A DNA stretch of 64,000 nt, from NCBI RefSeq assembly GCF_001427865.1, contig NZ_LMHH01000001.1:186001-250000 (forward strand). Reading direction: 5' to 3'. Source of the DNA: Altererythrobacter sp. Root672. GTDB taxonomy: Bacteria > Pseudomonadota > Alphaproteobacteria > Sphingomonadales > Sphingomonadaceae. Within the stretch, counting starts at the first letter, position 1; every line of letters begins with the position of its first letter. This document shows, piece by piece, positions 8,676 through 17,147 of this stretch. The notes below the pieces were generated by a model that saw only the letters and a program-made list of their open reading frames with translations, made no database searches and was not told the DNA's origin. A program made the position numbers and the translations under genes.

Positions 8676-9233
8676 ATGATCATTCAGTTCCATAAGGCGC
8701 GCGCCGGTAAGCATCTCATGGTGCTGGGTGCATTTGCCTCGACTTTCCTGGGTTCGGGGGCCTCGGCCGCCACTCAGGGCACTCTCGGCGCCACCTCCAC
8801 GGGCACCGTCGCAATCAATGCCAGCGTGGCGAACCGGGCTCGCATCACCGGGCTTGTCGACGTGAACTTCAATGCCGTGGATCCGTCGACCAATGCCTCG
8901 GCCGTCCAGAATGTCTGCGTGTGGAGCAACACCGCGACCGGGCGCTACACGATTACGGCGAGCGGCGGCGGCAGCCCAAGCGCGTTTACGCTCACGGGTG
9001 GCATTCCGTATGCGGTCGAATGGGCGGCTTCCGGCGGACAGTCCTCCGGCACCGCGCTCACTTCGGGCACGGCTTCGGCTTCGCTGACTTCCGCCGCGAC
9101 CAATCAGTCCTGTTCGACCTTGTCGACCCTTAGTGCCAGCCTGATTGTGAGAATTGCGAGCACCGACTTGCTCACGATGACCGCGGGCACTGGTTACGCA
9201 GGCACGTTGACGCTTCTCGTCACGCCACTTTAA
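8676..9233 (+). CDS. SCPU-domain pilus subunit (locus 1, subunit A)
   Basis: 185 aa. Signal peptide to about residue 31 (GSGASAA), then a spore-coat-U-like (SCPU) beta-sandwich, the pilin type used by archaic/alpha chaperone-usher systems. Visible landmarks: VANRARITGLVDVNFNAVD, a Cys pair (VQNVCVWS and TNQSCSTL), and a terminal strand GTLTLLVTPL suited to donor-strand exchange. Low-complexity Ser/Thr/Ala/Gly composition fits an extracellular structural protein. It is followed by a strong terminator before the next subunit, which suggests it is made in larger amounts (inference). Confidence 0.85.
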   Translation: MIIQFHKARAGKHLMVLGAFASTFLGSGASAATQGTLGATSTGTVAINASVANRARITGLVDVNFNAVDPSTNASAVQNVCVWSNTATGRYTITASGGGSPSAFTLTGGIPYAVEWAASGGQSSGTALTSGTASASLTSAATNQSCSTLSTLSASLIVRIASTDLLTMTAGTGYAGTLTLLVTPL

Positions 9234-9254
9234 TCGTTCAATACCAATTTCTTG

Positions 9255-9294
9255 GCCCGCTCCGAACACTCATGGTTCGGGGCGGGCTTTTCTT
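9255..9294 (+). terminator. Rho-independent terminator after pilus subunit A
   Basis: A 13-bp stem (9255-9267 with 9275-9287, one G-T pair), 7-nt loop, followed by TTTTCTTAT. It lies 21 nt past the stop of subunit A and inside the same-strand pilus locus, so read-through would set the ratio of subunit A to the downstream subunit, usher and chaperone. Confidence 0.85.
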
Positions 9295-9338
9295 ATCCGG
9301 TAACCGAAAATTTACCATGTTTCTCCATATCGTTAACC

Positions 9339-9830
9339 ATGGTCTTGGGGAAATCCCTTAGTGCGGGAGCGTTTGCAGGCGCCCTGATCGCCTTACTGGC
9401 GGAAGCGCCGGCGCATGCGGATGCCCGGATCAGCATGCTTACCGATGTGAACTTCGGAAGCCTCAGTACCGCGACCGACCAGACTATCAGGCAGAACGTC
9501 TGCGCCTACAGCAGGCAGGGCTTTACCGCGCTAAGCTACGGGGTCCGCGCCACCGGCAACGGGACGGGAGGTGCGTTCACCCTCGCCAATGGCACAAGGC
9601 GGCTCGCTTACGAGGTGCAGTGGGCCGACGCGGTGAATCAGACCACCGGCACGCAACTCACGGCCAACGTGCTTTCGCCGGGCTACGATAACAGCGCGTT
9701 CTTCCAGAACTGCAATTTTCAAACCACCGGCACCGCCACACTTATCGTGATCATCCGCGCAACCCAGGCTGCCGCCGCTACCGCCGGCAATTACACGGGC
9801 ACGCTGCAAATCACGATCGTGCCGGAGTGA
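9339..9830 (+). CDS. SCPU-domain pilus subunit (locus 1, subunit B)
   Basis: 163 aa. The start MVLGKSLSAGAFAGALIALLAEAPAHA gives a clean signal peptide; earlier in-frame codons run through the terminator and are rejected. The mature part repeats the pattern of subunit A (DARISMLTDVNFGSLS, VCAYS, FQNCNFQTTGTATLIVII, terminal GTLQITIVPE), with the SCPU Cys pair. It is shorter and directly coupled to the usher gene (stop codon 2 nt before the usher start), so it is a candidate minor or tip subunit (inference). Confidence 0.83.
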   Translation: MVLGKSLSAGAFAGALIALLAEAPAHADARISMLTDVNFGSLSTATDQTIRQNVCAYSRQGFTALSYGVRATGNGTGGAFTLANGTRRLAYEVQWADAVNQTTGTQLTANVLSPGYDNSAFFQNCNFQTTGTATLIVIIRATQAAAATAGNYTGTLQITIVPE

Positions 9831-9831
9831 G

Positions 9832-12405
9832 TTGGCGCTAACCGTGGCCAGCTTCCACCCGACCGGCGCCCGCGCTTCGCTTCGAAGCCTGGTCTTGGGT
9901 TGTACGATCCTTTCGGCGGGAGGGTGGGTTCAGCCCGTCCAAGCGAAGGACGCTGGCATTCCAGTGATCCTGGTCGGGGAGCCTGAGGGGTTCTCGGACC
10001 TGACCGAAAGCCAGGTCCTGCTGGTGGACGTCTACTTTGGCGGCGTGCGCAAGGGTGAGGCAAAGATCAGCGCCGTTCCGGGCGCGGTGAGCTTTCTTGA
10101 GCCGGCGGCGACACTGGCGCTGCTTCCCGAGCTGACGGACCGCGCCGCGGTCGAGGCGGCCCTTGCCGCTGGAGACTTGCCCGCCAACGCGGCCCTCGCC
10201 TGTTCGAACTCGACCGATCCGGCTATTTGCGGGGATCTCGATCCTGACGTTGTCGGTGTGATCTTCGACCGCAATCACTTCCGCCTCGATATCTTTCTGA
10301 ACCCCCGCTTCATCGCCGTGAACGAGTTGGTCGCGGACGCCTATCTGCCGGAGCCTGAAGGTGGCGTGGCGATGATCAATTCGATCGGGGCAGTGCTGTC
10401 CGGGCGTTTGGGCGAAGGGTCGAGCTACTACAACTTCCAGGACAACATCATCGTCGGCAACGGGGAACGGCGCCTGCGCGCGGACCTTTCTTATGCCAGC
10501 GAACTCGGTTTCGGAGCCGAACGGATCGCGCTTGAATGGGATCGACCCGGCCTGCGCTACTCTGCCGGCGCCTTGTGGGCACCGGGCAATGACCTTTTCG
10601 GCCGGCGCAAGCTGGTCGGGGCGGGCATCGAAACGCAGATCGACACCCGGCTCGACAAGGACGTGCTGTCCGGTAGCCCAGTAGTGGTCTACCTGCAGCA
10701 GCGCGCTCGCGTCGACATCGTGCGCGACGGGCGGGTGCTCAGTTCTGCCATCTACGAGGCGGGCAACCAGCAGCTCGACACCTCCATGCTGCCCGATGGC
10801 GCTTACGACATCATCTTGCGGATCGAAGAACCGGGACAACCGGCGCGTGAAGAACGGCGCTTCTTCAACAAGAACCGCCGCGTGCCGTCAGAAGGGCGGA
10901 CCGACTTCTTCGCATTTGGCGGTATGCTCGTCGATGCCTCCGAAAGCCATTCGCTGGACGTATCAAATCGTCCCTACCTTCAGGGCGGCGTGGCTCACAG
11001 GCTGAGCAAGAGCTGGGTCGTCGAGGGCGGCGTCGAGGCGACCGACGAGACGGCCACCGCCGAGGTTGCAGCGGTCTTTCTGAGCGACATCGTGCAGTTG
11101 CGGGCAGCCGCAGTTGCCAACCTTTCCGGGACTTATGGTGGCGTGCTGCAAATCATGTCCGGGGGCTATTCGCGCTTGAATTTCAACTTCGATCTCCGCC
11201 GGATCGAAGCAGACGAGTTTGATGGCGGGCCGATTGTCCCTCCGGGCTCGCCGGGTTCTCCTTCGGGCCTGCCGGGCTCGTTCTGGCAGGGTGGAAGCTA
11301 TTCTCAGATCGGCGGTGTCGTCTCATTCAGCCTGGCCAGCATCCGCTTCCTGGGGACCTTTTTCTACCGCGACGACCCAACGCAGGAGGCCCGCTACAGC
11401 ATCGGTCCGGCGCTTGAATGGGATGTGCTGCAAAAGGGGCCGTTCACACTGACCATGCGCGGTGACGCGACAGCCACCGACCGCGGAAGGTCTGGTTTTG
11501 CCGGTATTTCCCTGCGCTTCCTCGGCGCCAGATCATCGCTGACCGGGCTCGGCGGCACGAGGGCATCGACCATCACCGGCGATGACCTGGGTGAAGGCCC
11601 GGCGGGCGCCGTCTCCGCATCCTGGAGTCCGTCGCTCGGCGCTGGCGAGTTGGCCTTGGGGGCCGGACTCGAGCACCAGCCCAATCGCGACAATATCGTC
11701 GGGTCGACCGAGTTCCGCCATCGCCTCGGCACGCTCGCCGGCGATCTGGTCCACAGTGAAGGTCAGGGCTCCTCGGCTACGCAGTACAGCCTCGGCCTAC
11801 AGACCACGCTCATTGCCGGGGCAGGGTCATTGCAGGTCGCTGGCAGGACAACCACTGAAAGCATGATCGTCGCGCACGTGAAGGGTGCGAGCAAGGATGA
11901 TCGCTTCGATGTCTATGTCGACGAGCAGGTGGCCGGCTCCATCACCGGTGCAGAGCCGTTCACGCTCTCCTTGCCTCCTTACCGGGCTTACGACGTGCGT
12001 ATCCGTCCGACCGGAGAAGGGCTGCTCGCCTACGACAGCGCGTCGCGCAAGGTTAGTCTCTATCCCGGAACCGTCTCCAATCTCGATTGGGTCGTTTCGC
12101 GGATTACGATCAAGTTCGGCCGGCTTACGGCTCCCGATGGCTCCCCCCTTCGGGGTGCCTCGATCACCGGCAAGGGGGTGTGGAGCGAGACCGACGACAA
12201 TGGATACTTCCAGATCGAAGCATCCGACAACGCCGATCTCGAAGTGACCCTCAACGATGGCCGGACTTACGCGATGACGCTTCCAACCGGTGAAGTCCGC
12301 TCCGGCATCGCTCGCCTCGGTGCGATCGTTTGCTGCACCGAAACCGAAATCCAGCTCGGCTCACTGGGTGAGCTGCCCAGCCCTGCTAACGGAGGATCAA
12401 AGTGA
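9832..12405 (+). CDS. Outer-membrane usher, alpha/TcfC-like (locus 1)
   Basis: 857 aa. Ushers form the outer-membrane pore through which chaperone-bound subunits are assembled. Signal region near residues 15-42 (LVLGCTILSAGGW to QAKDA), N-terminal domain, then a beta-barrel with the plug, and C-terminal beta-sandwich segments (GAEPFTLSLPPYRAYDVRIRP; a PDGSPLRGASITG repeat-like strand). The segment RHRLG.LAGDL and the general length fit TcfC/CupA-like ushers. Start is uncertain: TTG at 9832 (GGAG 4 nt upstream) or GTG at 9844. It ends with a GTGA overlap into the chaperone gene, so the two are translationally coupled. Confidence 0.85.
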   Translation: MALTVASFHPTGARASLRSLVLGCTILSAGGWVQPVQAKDAGIPVILVGEPEGFSDLTESQVLLVDVYFGGVRKGEAKISAVPGAVSFLEPAATLALLPELTDRAAVEAALAAGDLPANAALACSNSTDPAICGDLDPDVVGVIFDRNHFRLDIFLNPRFIAVNELVADAYLPEPEGGVAMINSIGAVLSGRLGEGSSYYNFQDNIIVGNGERRLRADLSYASELGFGAERIALEWDRPGLRYSAGALWAPGNDLFGRRKLVGAGIETQIDTRLDKDVLSGSPVVVYLQQRARVDIVRDGRVLSSAIYEAGNQQLDTSMLPDGAYDIILRIEEPGQPAREERRFFNKNRRVPSEGRTDFFAFGGMLVDASESHSLDVSNRPYLQGGVAHRLSKSWVVEGGVEATDETATAEVAAVFLSDIVQLRAAAVANLSGTYGGVLQIMSGGYSRLNFNFDLRRIEADEFDGGPIVPPGSPGSPSGLPGSFWQGGSYSQIGGVVSFSLASIRFLGTFFYRDDPTQEARYSIGPALEWDVLQKGPFTLTMRGDATATDRGRSGFAGISLRFLGARSSLTGLGGTRASTITGDDLGEGPAGAVSASWSPSLGAGELALGAGLEHQPNRDNIVGSTEFRHRLGTLAGDLVHSEGQGSSATQYSLGLQTTLIAGAGSLQVAGRTTTESMIVAHVKGASKDDRFDVYVDEQVAGSITGAEPFTLSLPPYRAYDVRIRPTGEGLLAYDSASRKVSLYPGTVSNLDWVVSRITIKFGRLTAPDGSPLRGASITGKGVWSETDDNGYFQIEASDNADLEVTLNDGRTYAMTLPTGEVRSGIARLGAIVCCTETEIQLGSLGELPSPANGGSK

Positions 12406-13091
12406 AATTCACAACGCTCATGTGGACGCTGGCTGCCGGTGCGGCCTTGTGTGCAGGTCCGGCCGCGCAGGCCGAGATGGTGCTGAGCCAGGTGATCGTC
12501 GACTTGTTGCCCGGCAAACCTCCACGCGAAGACATTGAGGTCTGGAACGACGGCGACGAGCGGATGTACGTCTTGGCCGAACCCTTCGAAATCCGTGGGG
12601 CGGGGACCGCTGCCGAGGAACGCGTTCCGGCCGGAGTTCCCGAAGAGTCGGGTATCCTCGTCTCGCCGCAACGCCTGGTCCTGGAGCCGGGCGAGAGGCG
12701 CACAATCCGGGTTGCTTCCATCGGCGATCGGGCCACGTCCGACCGCGTCTTTCGCGTGGCAATCAAGCCGGTAGGCGGTCCGATCACGGCCGATGTCAAC
12801 GCGCTCAAGGTATTTGTCGGTTATGACACTCTGGTGATCTTCCGGCCGGAAGAGTTCACTGGCGATGTAGAGGGACAGCGCGCCGGGCGCGAGCTGCGGC
12901 TGGTGAACAGCGGCAACACCGCGCAGGAGTTATTCGACGGCAAGCAATGCGATGCCAGTGGGAGCAATTGCCAGGAGCTGCCGGCCAAGCGGCTTTATCC
13001 CGGCGTCGTTTGGGAACAGACACTGCCCTTCGAAACTGAGGTCACTTACAAAGCAGCGGTCGGCCCAACAATTCGCGACCGGCACTTCTGA
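12402..13091 (+). CDS. Periplasmic pilus chaperone (locus 1)
   Basis: 229 aa PapD-like two-domain immunoglobulin fold chaperone. Signal peptide to about residue 24 (GPAAQAE). Domain 1 contains the paired strands IEVWNDGDERMYVLAEPFEI and the ILVSPQRLVLEPGERRTIRVAS segment, equivalent to the family's PP.L.pg..q.iR subunit-binding edge. Domain 2 has RELRLVNSGNTAQELFDGKQC with two Cys (CDASGSNC) that may form a disulphide. GTG start overlaps the usher stop by 4 nt. It caps SCPU subunits in the periplasm and delivers them to the usher. It converges with the receiver gene, 13 nt between stops. Confidence 0.87.
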   Translation: MKFTTLMWTLAAGAALCAGPAAQAEMVLSQVIVDLLPGKPPREDIEVWNDGDERMYVLAEPFEIRGAGTAAEERVPAGVPEESGILVSPQRLVLEPGERRTIRVASIGDRATSDRVFRVAIKPVGGPITADVNALKVFVGYDTLVIFRPEEFTGDVEGQRAGRELRLVNSGNTAQELFDGKQCDASGSNCQELPAKRLYPGVVWEQTLPFETEVTYKAAVGPTIRDRHF

Positions 13092-13104
13092 GCAGCGTTA
13101 CCGG

Positions 13105-13473
13105 TCAACCTTCCACGTAGCGGCGAACCAGCGTGGCCAGTTGAAGCGGATCGAACGGCTTGGCGATGACGCCCGCCGCGCCGAGCGCCATCAGGCGCAC
13201 CGCGTCGTTATCGTCTGCGCGGGCGGTAATGAAAACGACCGGCGGGCCGCCTCCGGGCGACTCACGGATTTTTTCGAGTGTCGCCGGACCGTCCATCTCC
13301 GGCATCATCACGTCGAGCAGCACGAGATGCGGTTGCCATTCGGGCAAGGCCGCGATCGCGTCTGCACCCGACGGGCTGCACCGCACCTCAAGCTCCGGAT
13401 CGAGCTCCAGGCTGATTTGCGCGACTTCGCGCAGGTCGGGCTCATCGTCGACGTAGAGTATCCGCCAACTCAT
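13105..13473 (-). CDS. Single-domain response regulator receiver
   Basis: 122 aa, a receiver domain with no output domain. Acidic pair D9/D10/E11 (YVDDEP), phosphoacceptor D54 (LVLLDVMMPEMDG), T83 and K105 (AKPFDP) are all present. Such proteins act as phosphate shuttles or bind target proteins. Its ATG overlaps the histidine kinase stop (ATGA), and the kinase itself lies 5 nt after an Hpt gene, so Hpt, kinase and receiver are co-expressed. It is probably the direct partner of that kinase (strong inference). Confidence 0.9.
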   Translation of the reverse strand: MSWRILYVDDEPDLREVAQISLELDPELEVRCSPSGADAIAALPEWQPHLVLLDVMMPEMDGPATLEKIRESPGGGPPVVFITARADDNDAVRLMALGAAGVIAKPFDPLQLATLVRRYVEG

Positions 13474-15038
13474 TCGTGACCTTTCAAAGTTACGTCTGAC
13501 CCGGCTTCTGCGAGCGGCAGCTCGACGTGAAACGTCGCTCCGACGGTCACCCGCGTGTCCAGACAGATATCGCCGCCCAGCTGCTCCACGATGCTCTTGC
13601 AGATCGAGAGGCCAAGCCCGGTGCCTTGCTGCACTCTGGTTGTAGAGGAATCGTACTGGGCAAACCGATTGAACAGGCGATCGCGGAATGAGGCCGGCAC
13701 ACCCGCACCCTGGTCGATCACGCTCAACCGGGCGCACTGTTTGTTGGTTCGGAGTTTTACCGTAACCGTTTCGCCCGCCGGCGAGAATTTGACGGCATTC
13801 GAGATCAGGTTTGCGAGGACCTGGAGCAGCCGATGCCGGTCCGCCAGGATGATGACGGGTTGCCCGGTCAGATCGGCCTTCAGCTCGATCCCGCCGCGCT
13901 CTGCGAATGGCGCGTTCTGTTCGACGCTCAATCCCACCAGCTCGGCAAAGTCGAACTTCTCGAGCTGGAACTCCATCCGTCCAGAGCGCAACTTGTCGAC
14001 GTCGAGCAGATCGTTGACGAGCGCGATGAGCCGCTCGCTATTGCGCTGGGCAATAGCGATCAGCCGTTCGGCCTTCGCTGAAAGTTCACCCGCCGCACCC
14101 GCGCTGACGATGCCGAGCGCACCGGAGATCGCGGTGAGTGGGGTCCGCAACTCGTGGCTCACGGTCGTCACCAGCTCATCCTTGAGGCGAGCCACCGTTC
14201 GCGCTTCGGTGATGTCCTGCGACACGAGAAGATACCGTCCCCCGCTGACGGCGCGGCGGTACAGGCTCAGGACCGTGCCGTCCTGCCGCATAACTTCCAG
14301 GCGACCGCTCTCTGTATGTTGGATGGTCTGGATCAGCATGTCGACGATCGCTTCCGGATCGCCTTCCCCGAGGTCGCCTCTGCGAGCGGTGATGAGCATC
14401 AGGTCGCGCGCGTTCATGCCGGAGACGATGTCCTCGGGCAGGTAGCCGAAGTGAACGCCAAACTGCTGGTTCCACAACACCAGCGTGAAGTCGTGCTCGA
14501 CCAACGCGACCCCCTCGGTGACGTTATCCATCGTCAGGGCAAGCACTTCTCTATCCTCTTTCGTCTCCTCGACCGAACTCAGGAATTCGGTAACGTCGTT
14601 GGAGATGCAAAGGACGCCGACGATGGTGTCCGAAGACTCGTCGATGTCCGGGATCGGAGTGTAGCTGAAATCGAAGTGGCGGGTCTTTTCGCCGTCCGCC
14701 CCACGAATGGGAAAGTTGGTCAGGATGAACGAGTGACCTTCGAAAACTCGCTCGACGTCGCCGCGCAGCTCCTCCCAGATCTTGCCGGCGACTTCATCGA
14801 TCGGCCGACCGAGCGTATTGAGCGACGGTATCTGCCAGATGGCCTGGTACGGCGCGTTGTAGATGAAAGCGCGCTCGGGACCCCACAGCATGAACATCGG
14901 CTGCTCCGACCCCAGGATCAGGTTGCACATGTAGTGCAACTGCTTGGGCCAGACAGCGCAAGGTCCGACCGGTGTGTTTTCCCAGTCGTGACCGCCGAAC
15001 TCGTTGCGATCGAGCGTCTTGAGTGGGGTCATCGGCAT
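13470..15038 (-). CDS. PAS-domain sensor histidine kinase
   Basis: 522 aa, no transmembrane segment, so cytosolic. Two PAS domains (about residues 40-155 and 165-285; the first contains MFMLWGPERAFIYNAPY), then HisKA with the H-box VSHELRTPL (H295), and HATPase_c with N414 in LANLISNAVKFSP, DQGAG and GTGLGLSICKSIVEQLGG. The overall build resembles cytosolic PAS kinases that feed a phosphorelay. Upstream Hpt protein and downstream receiver are immediately adjacent. The signal is unknown. Position between two pilus loci hints at control of surface structures (inference). Confidence 0.92.
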   Translation of the reverse strand: MPMTPLKTLDRNEFGGHDWENTPVGPCAVWPKQLHYMCNLILGSEQPMFMLWGPERAFIYNAPYQAIWQIPSLNTLGRPIDEVAGKIWEELRGDVERVFEGHSFILTNFPIRGADGEKTRHFDFSYTPIPDIDESSDTIVGVLCISNDVTEFLSSVEETKEDREVLALTMDNVTEGVALVEHDFTLVLWNQQFGVHFGYLPEDIVSGMNARDLMLITARRGDLGEGDPEAIVDMLIQTIQHTESGRLEVMRQDGTVLSLYRRAVSGGRYLLVSQDITEARTVARLKDELVTTVSHELRTPLTAISGALGIVSAGAAGELSAKAERLIAIAQRNSERLIALVNDLLDVDKLRSGRMEFQLEKFDFAELVGLSVEQNAPFAERGGIELKADLTGQPVIILADRHRLLQVLANLISNAVKFSPAGETVTVKLRTNKQCARLSVIDQGAGVPASFRDRLFNRFAQYDSSTTRVQQGTGLGLSICKSIVEQLGGDICLDTRVTVGATFHVELPLAEAGSDVTLKGHE

Positions 15039-15043
15039 CGTGA

Positions 15044-15316
15044 TCAGCGAGGCATCTCGGCCATCACGGCCTCAAGCCTGGACTCAACCTCGTCCTGAGA
15101 AGCCGGTTGGACCAAGGCGTCTTCGAGTTCGCGAGCGCGAGCGCTGAGGTCTGGCCAACCGAACAGGCCCGCGTTCCCGGCGAGGCTATGGGCGATCTTT
15201 CGCATGGCCGGCTCGTCATGTTGGCGATGGGCCTCGCGGAGCGCGGCGATCTCCGTGCGGGCGCGAGTGATGAAGCGGGTCCGAAGCGCGTCCATCCTCT
15301 CATCAAATGGCTTCAT
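15044..15316 (-). CDS. Hpt-domain phosphotransfer protein
   Basis: 90 aa, a free-standing histidine phosphotransfer domain. The phospho-histidine is H43 in MRKIAHSLAGNAGLFGW, the hallmark Hpt motif; the rest is predicted to be four helices. It is first in the operon, 5 nt before the kinase. Known role of the family: moving phosphate from a receiver to a second receiver. Here the candidate acceptors are the single-domain receiver (13105) and the divergent NarL-type regulator (15411). Confidence 0.9.
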   Translation of the reverse strand: MKPFDERMDALRTRFITRARTEIAALREAHRQHDEPAMRKIAHSLAGNAGLFGWPDLSARARELEDALVQPASQDEVESRLEAVMAEMPR

Positions 15317-15410
15317 CGAGTGCTCGCACCTGGAAATCGCACCGGGAACATGTCGCTTGATCGTGGGTACCTAGGGGGACAACCGCGAAAGGAGGGATCG
15401 GGTCCGCGGT

Positions 15411-16037
15411 ATGACGAAAGTTCTGGTTGCGGATGATGATCCCCTGACTGCCGCGGGCATCGAAGTGTTGCTCGCCGGGTCCAGGTTCGAGGTCGTCGCC
15501 AGCGTAAGATCGGGATCCGAAGTGCTGGAAAACCTCGCCGGCGCGCGCCCGGATATTCTCGTCCTCGACATCAGAATGCCCGAGCGCAGCGGGCTCGATG
15601 TCTTGCGGACGCTGCGGGGGCGGGGGGACACCCGGCCAATTATCCTCCTTACCGGCGGCATCAGGGACCAGGACGCGAAAGAGGCGATGACGTTGGGCGT
15701 CAACGGGCTGGTGATCAAGGCCACTGCGCCCCGCGACCTGCTGGCTTGTCTCGATGCCGTGGCCAGCGGGCGGCGGTGGTTCGACCAGGAAGTGATGCAG
15801 CGGGCGATGGACTTCGTATCTTCGCCCGAAGCCGAGCGCGATCCGCTGGGGCCGCTCTCCCCGCGTGAGCGCGGGATCGCGTCGCTGGTGCAGCGCGGGC
15901 TGCGAAACAAGGAAATCGCCGACGAACTCGGCCTCACCGAGGGCACGGTAAAGGTCCATCTTCACAAGATATTCGAGAAACTTCGGTTGCAGAGCCGGAC
16001 CGAACTGATCCTTCTCGCCGCCGCCCGTGAAGAATGA
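15411..16037 (+). CDS. NarL/FixJ-type response regulator
   Basis: 208 aa. Receiver domain (residues 1-118) with D8-D10, phosphoacceptor D53 (LVLDIRMPERSG), LLTGG and K in VIKATAP; C-terminal LuxR-type HTH (about 145-203: LSPRERGIASLVQRGLRNKEIADELGL and TVKVHLHKIFEKLRL). It binds DNA when phosphorylated, as known for the family. It is divergent from the Hpt/kinase/receiver operon with about 95 nt between starts, so it likely controls that promoter or the flanking pilus genes (inference). The ATG at 15411 follows GGTCCGCGGT without a perfect Shine-Dalgarno. Confidence 0.93.
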   Translation: MTKVLVADDDPLTAAGIEVLLAGSRFEVVASVRSGSEVLENLAGARPDILVLDIRMPERSGLDVLRTLRGRGDTRPIILLTGGIRDQDAKEAMTLGVNGLVIKATAPRDLLACLDAVASGRRWFDQEVMQRAMDFVSSPEAERDPLGPLSPRERGIASLVQRGLRNKEIADELGLTEGTVKVHLHKIFEKLRLQSRTELILLAAAREE

Positions 16038-16175
16038 TCGCTATGGCGAAGGATATAGCCCGCCCCGCCAAGGGATAAGGCGTTTCTCGCCTGTCGATGA
16101 ATATTCGCAAGCCCCGCAAATCGCCAGAAGCCACCGTTAATTGGCGGGCCTGTGCCCGTCGCAGGCACACGGTAC

Positions 16176-16787
16176 ATGGCATCCTTCAAGGTTCTTGTTG
16201 TTCCCGTTCTGGCGTTGCTGGCAGGTGCGATCTCCGCACCGGCTGCCGCGCATGGGAGCACCACGGCCTATGCCGCGGGCCAGGGCTCGGTGAACCGCAT
16301 CGAAGTGGGCATCGACGTGCACGCCTCCGTCAGTGACCGCTGCGGCTTTGCGACCGACGGCGCTCCCTCGGGAACGGTCAGCCAGACCGAATTCGATCGC
16401 ACCGGCTTCAGCAAGGACTTCGCGATCCGCCTCAACTGCACCAGCGCCTCGCGCATTGCGGTAAGCTCGCTCAACGGCGGGCTGGCCCAGGGCGAGACGG
16501 TGACCGGCTATGCCTCCAGCGCGCCCTACAATGTCGAGCTCAAGATGATCGCCGACAACGGGACCAACGCCAGCGCGACTTGCGCCGCCGCCCTCCTCAA
16601 GTCCGGAGCAGGCTGCACTTTCTCCGGCAGCGCCAGCACGAGCAATGGCCTAAAGCTCGGCGCGGCGTCGACCAAGGCGAACGGTTCTTATCTGCGGGTG
16701 TCGGCTCAGCCTTACACGGACAGCAAGCCGCTGCTCGCCGGAAGTTATTCCGATACGCTCACAATTACGATTAGTATCGCACCCTGA
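16176..16787 (+). CDS. Secreted pilin-like subunit (locus 2, first subunit)
   Basis: 203 aa. MASFKVLVVPVLALLAGAISAPAAAHG is a signal peptide. The mature domain is a Ser/Thr/Ala-rich beta-sandwich with four cysteines (DRCGFATD, LNCTSAS, ATCAAALL, AGCTFSG) and the final strand YSDTLTITISIAP expected of pilus subunits assembled by donor-strand complementation. No close named family is recognisable, but it heads a locus with chaperone and usher genes. ATG at 16176 is preferred to an upstream in-frame GTG (16152), since it gives the shortest charged n-region. Confidence 0.75.
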   Translation: MASFKVLVVPVLALLAGAISAPAAAHGSTTAYAAGQGSVNRIEVGIDVHASVSDRCGFATDGAPSGTVSQTEFDRTGFSKDFAIRLNCTSASRIAVSSLNGGLAQGETVTGYASSAPYNVELKMIADNGTNASATCAAALLKSGAGCTFSGSASTSNGLKLGAASTKANGSYLRVSAQPYTDSKPLLAGSYSDTLTITISIAP

Positions 16788-16829
16788 TGGTGGGAACCTG
16801 TTTACCAGCGGAGCCGTAGACCATGTGGC

Positions 16830-17147
16830 ATGAGAAACGGACTCCCTTGGCTTGTGCTTTACGGCGAAGCATGTTGCGCCTCCGCCCTGGTGGTATCTTT
16901 CGCGATACCCGCGGCTCAGGCGACGGCTCAGGCGAGCCAGCGAGTCACGGTCTCCGGGTTCGTTTCGCCTCGTTGCTGGGCGGTTTCCGCCGCGGTCCCG
17001 CCCGAGGCATCACCATCGACGGAGCGCAATCCCGTAAGGTGCTCCAACAGTTCGAGCTCGGTTCGGGTCGAGCAGCCGGACGAATCGGCCAATCGCCGGG
17101 ATGGCGCTCAGCCGCGAGTCCGGGTCACGGTATCGCCCAAGTCCTGA
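16830..17147 (+). CDS. Small secreted protein, probable minor pilus component
   Basis: 105 aa. Signal peptide MRNGLPWLVLYG, hydrophobic ALVVSFAIPAA, cut near ATAQ. The mature part has the compact pattern VTVSGFVSPRCW, a second cysteine (PVRCSNSSSSVRVEQ) and a terminal PRVRVTVSPKS strand, like a shortened SCPU-type subunit. The overlapping frame beginning with ATG at 16823 has a better-spaced GGAG but encodes Arg/Gly-rich, non-protein-like sequence for its first ~107 codons, so I prefer this frame. Stop TGA (17145-17147) overlaps the next gene. Reality of the gene is moderately supported. Confidence 0.5.
   Translation: MRNGLPWLVLYGEACCASALVVSFAIPAAQATAQASQRVTVSGFVSPRCWAVSAAVPPEASPSTERNPVRCSNSSSSVRVEQPDESANRRDGAQPRVRVTVSPKS

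Noticed and set aside
16823-17143. N-terminal extension of the two-domain pilus protein from ATG 16823
   Set aside because: Although GGAG is well spaced, the ~107 residues are Arg/Gly-rich and would bury a perfect signal peptide in the middle of the chain.
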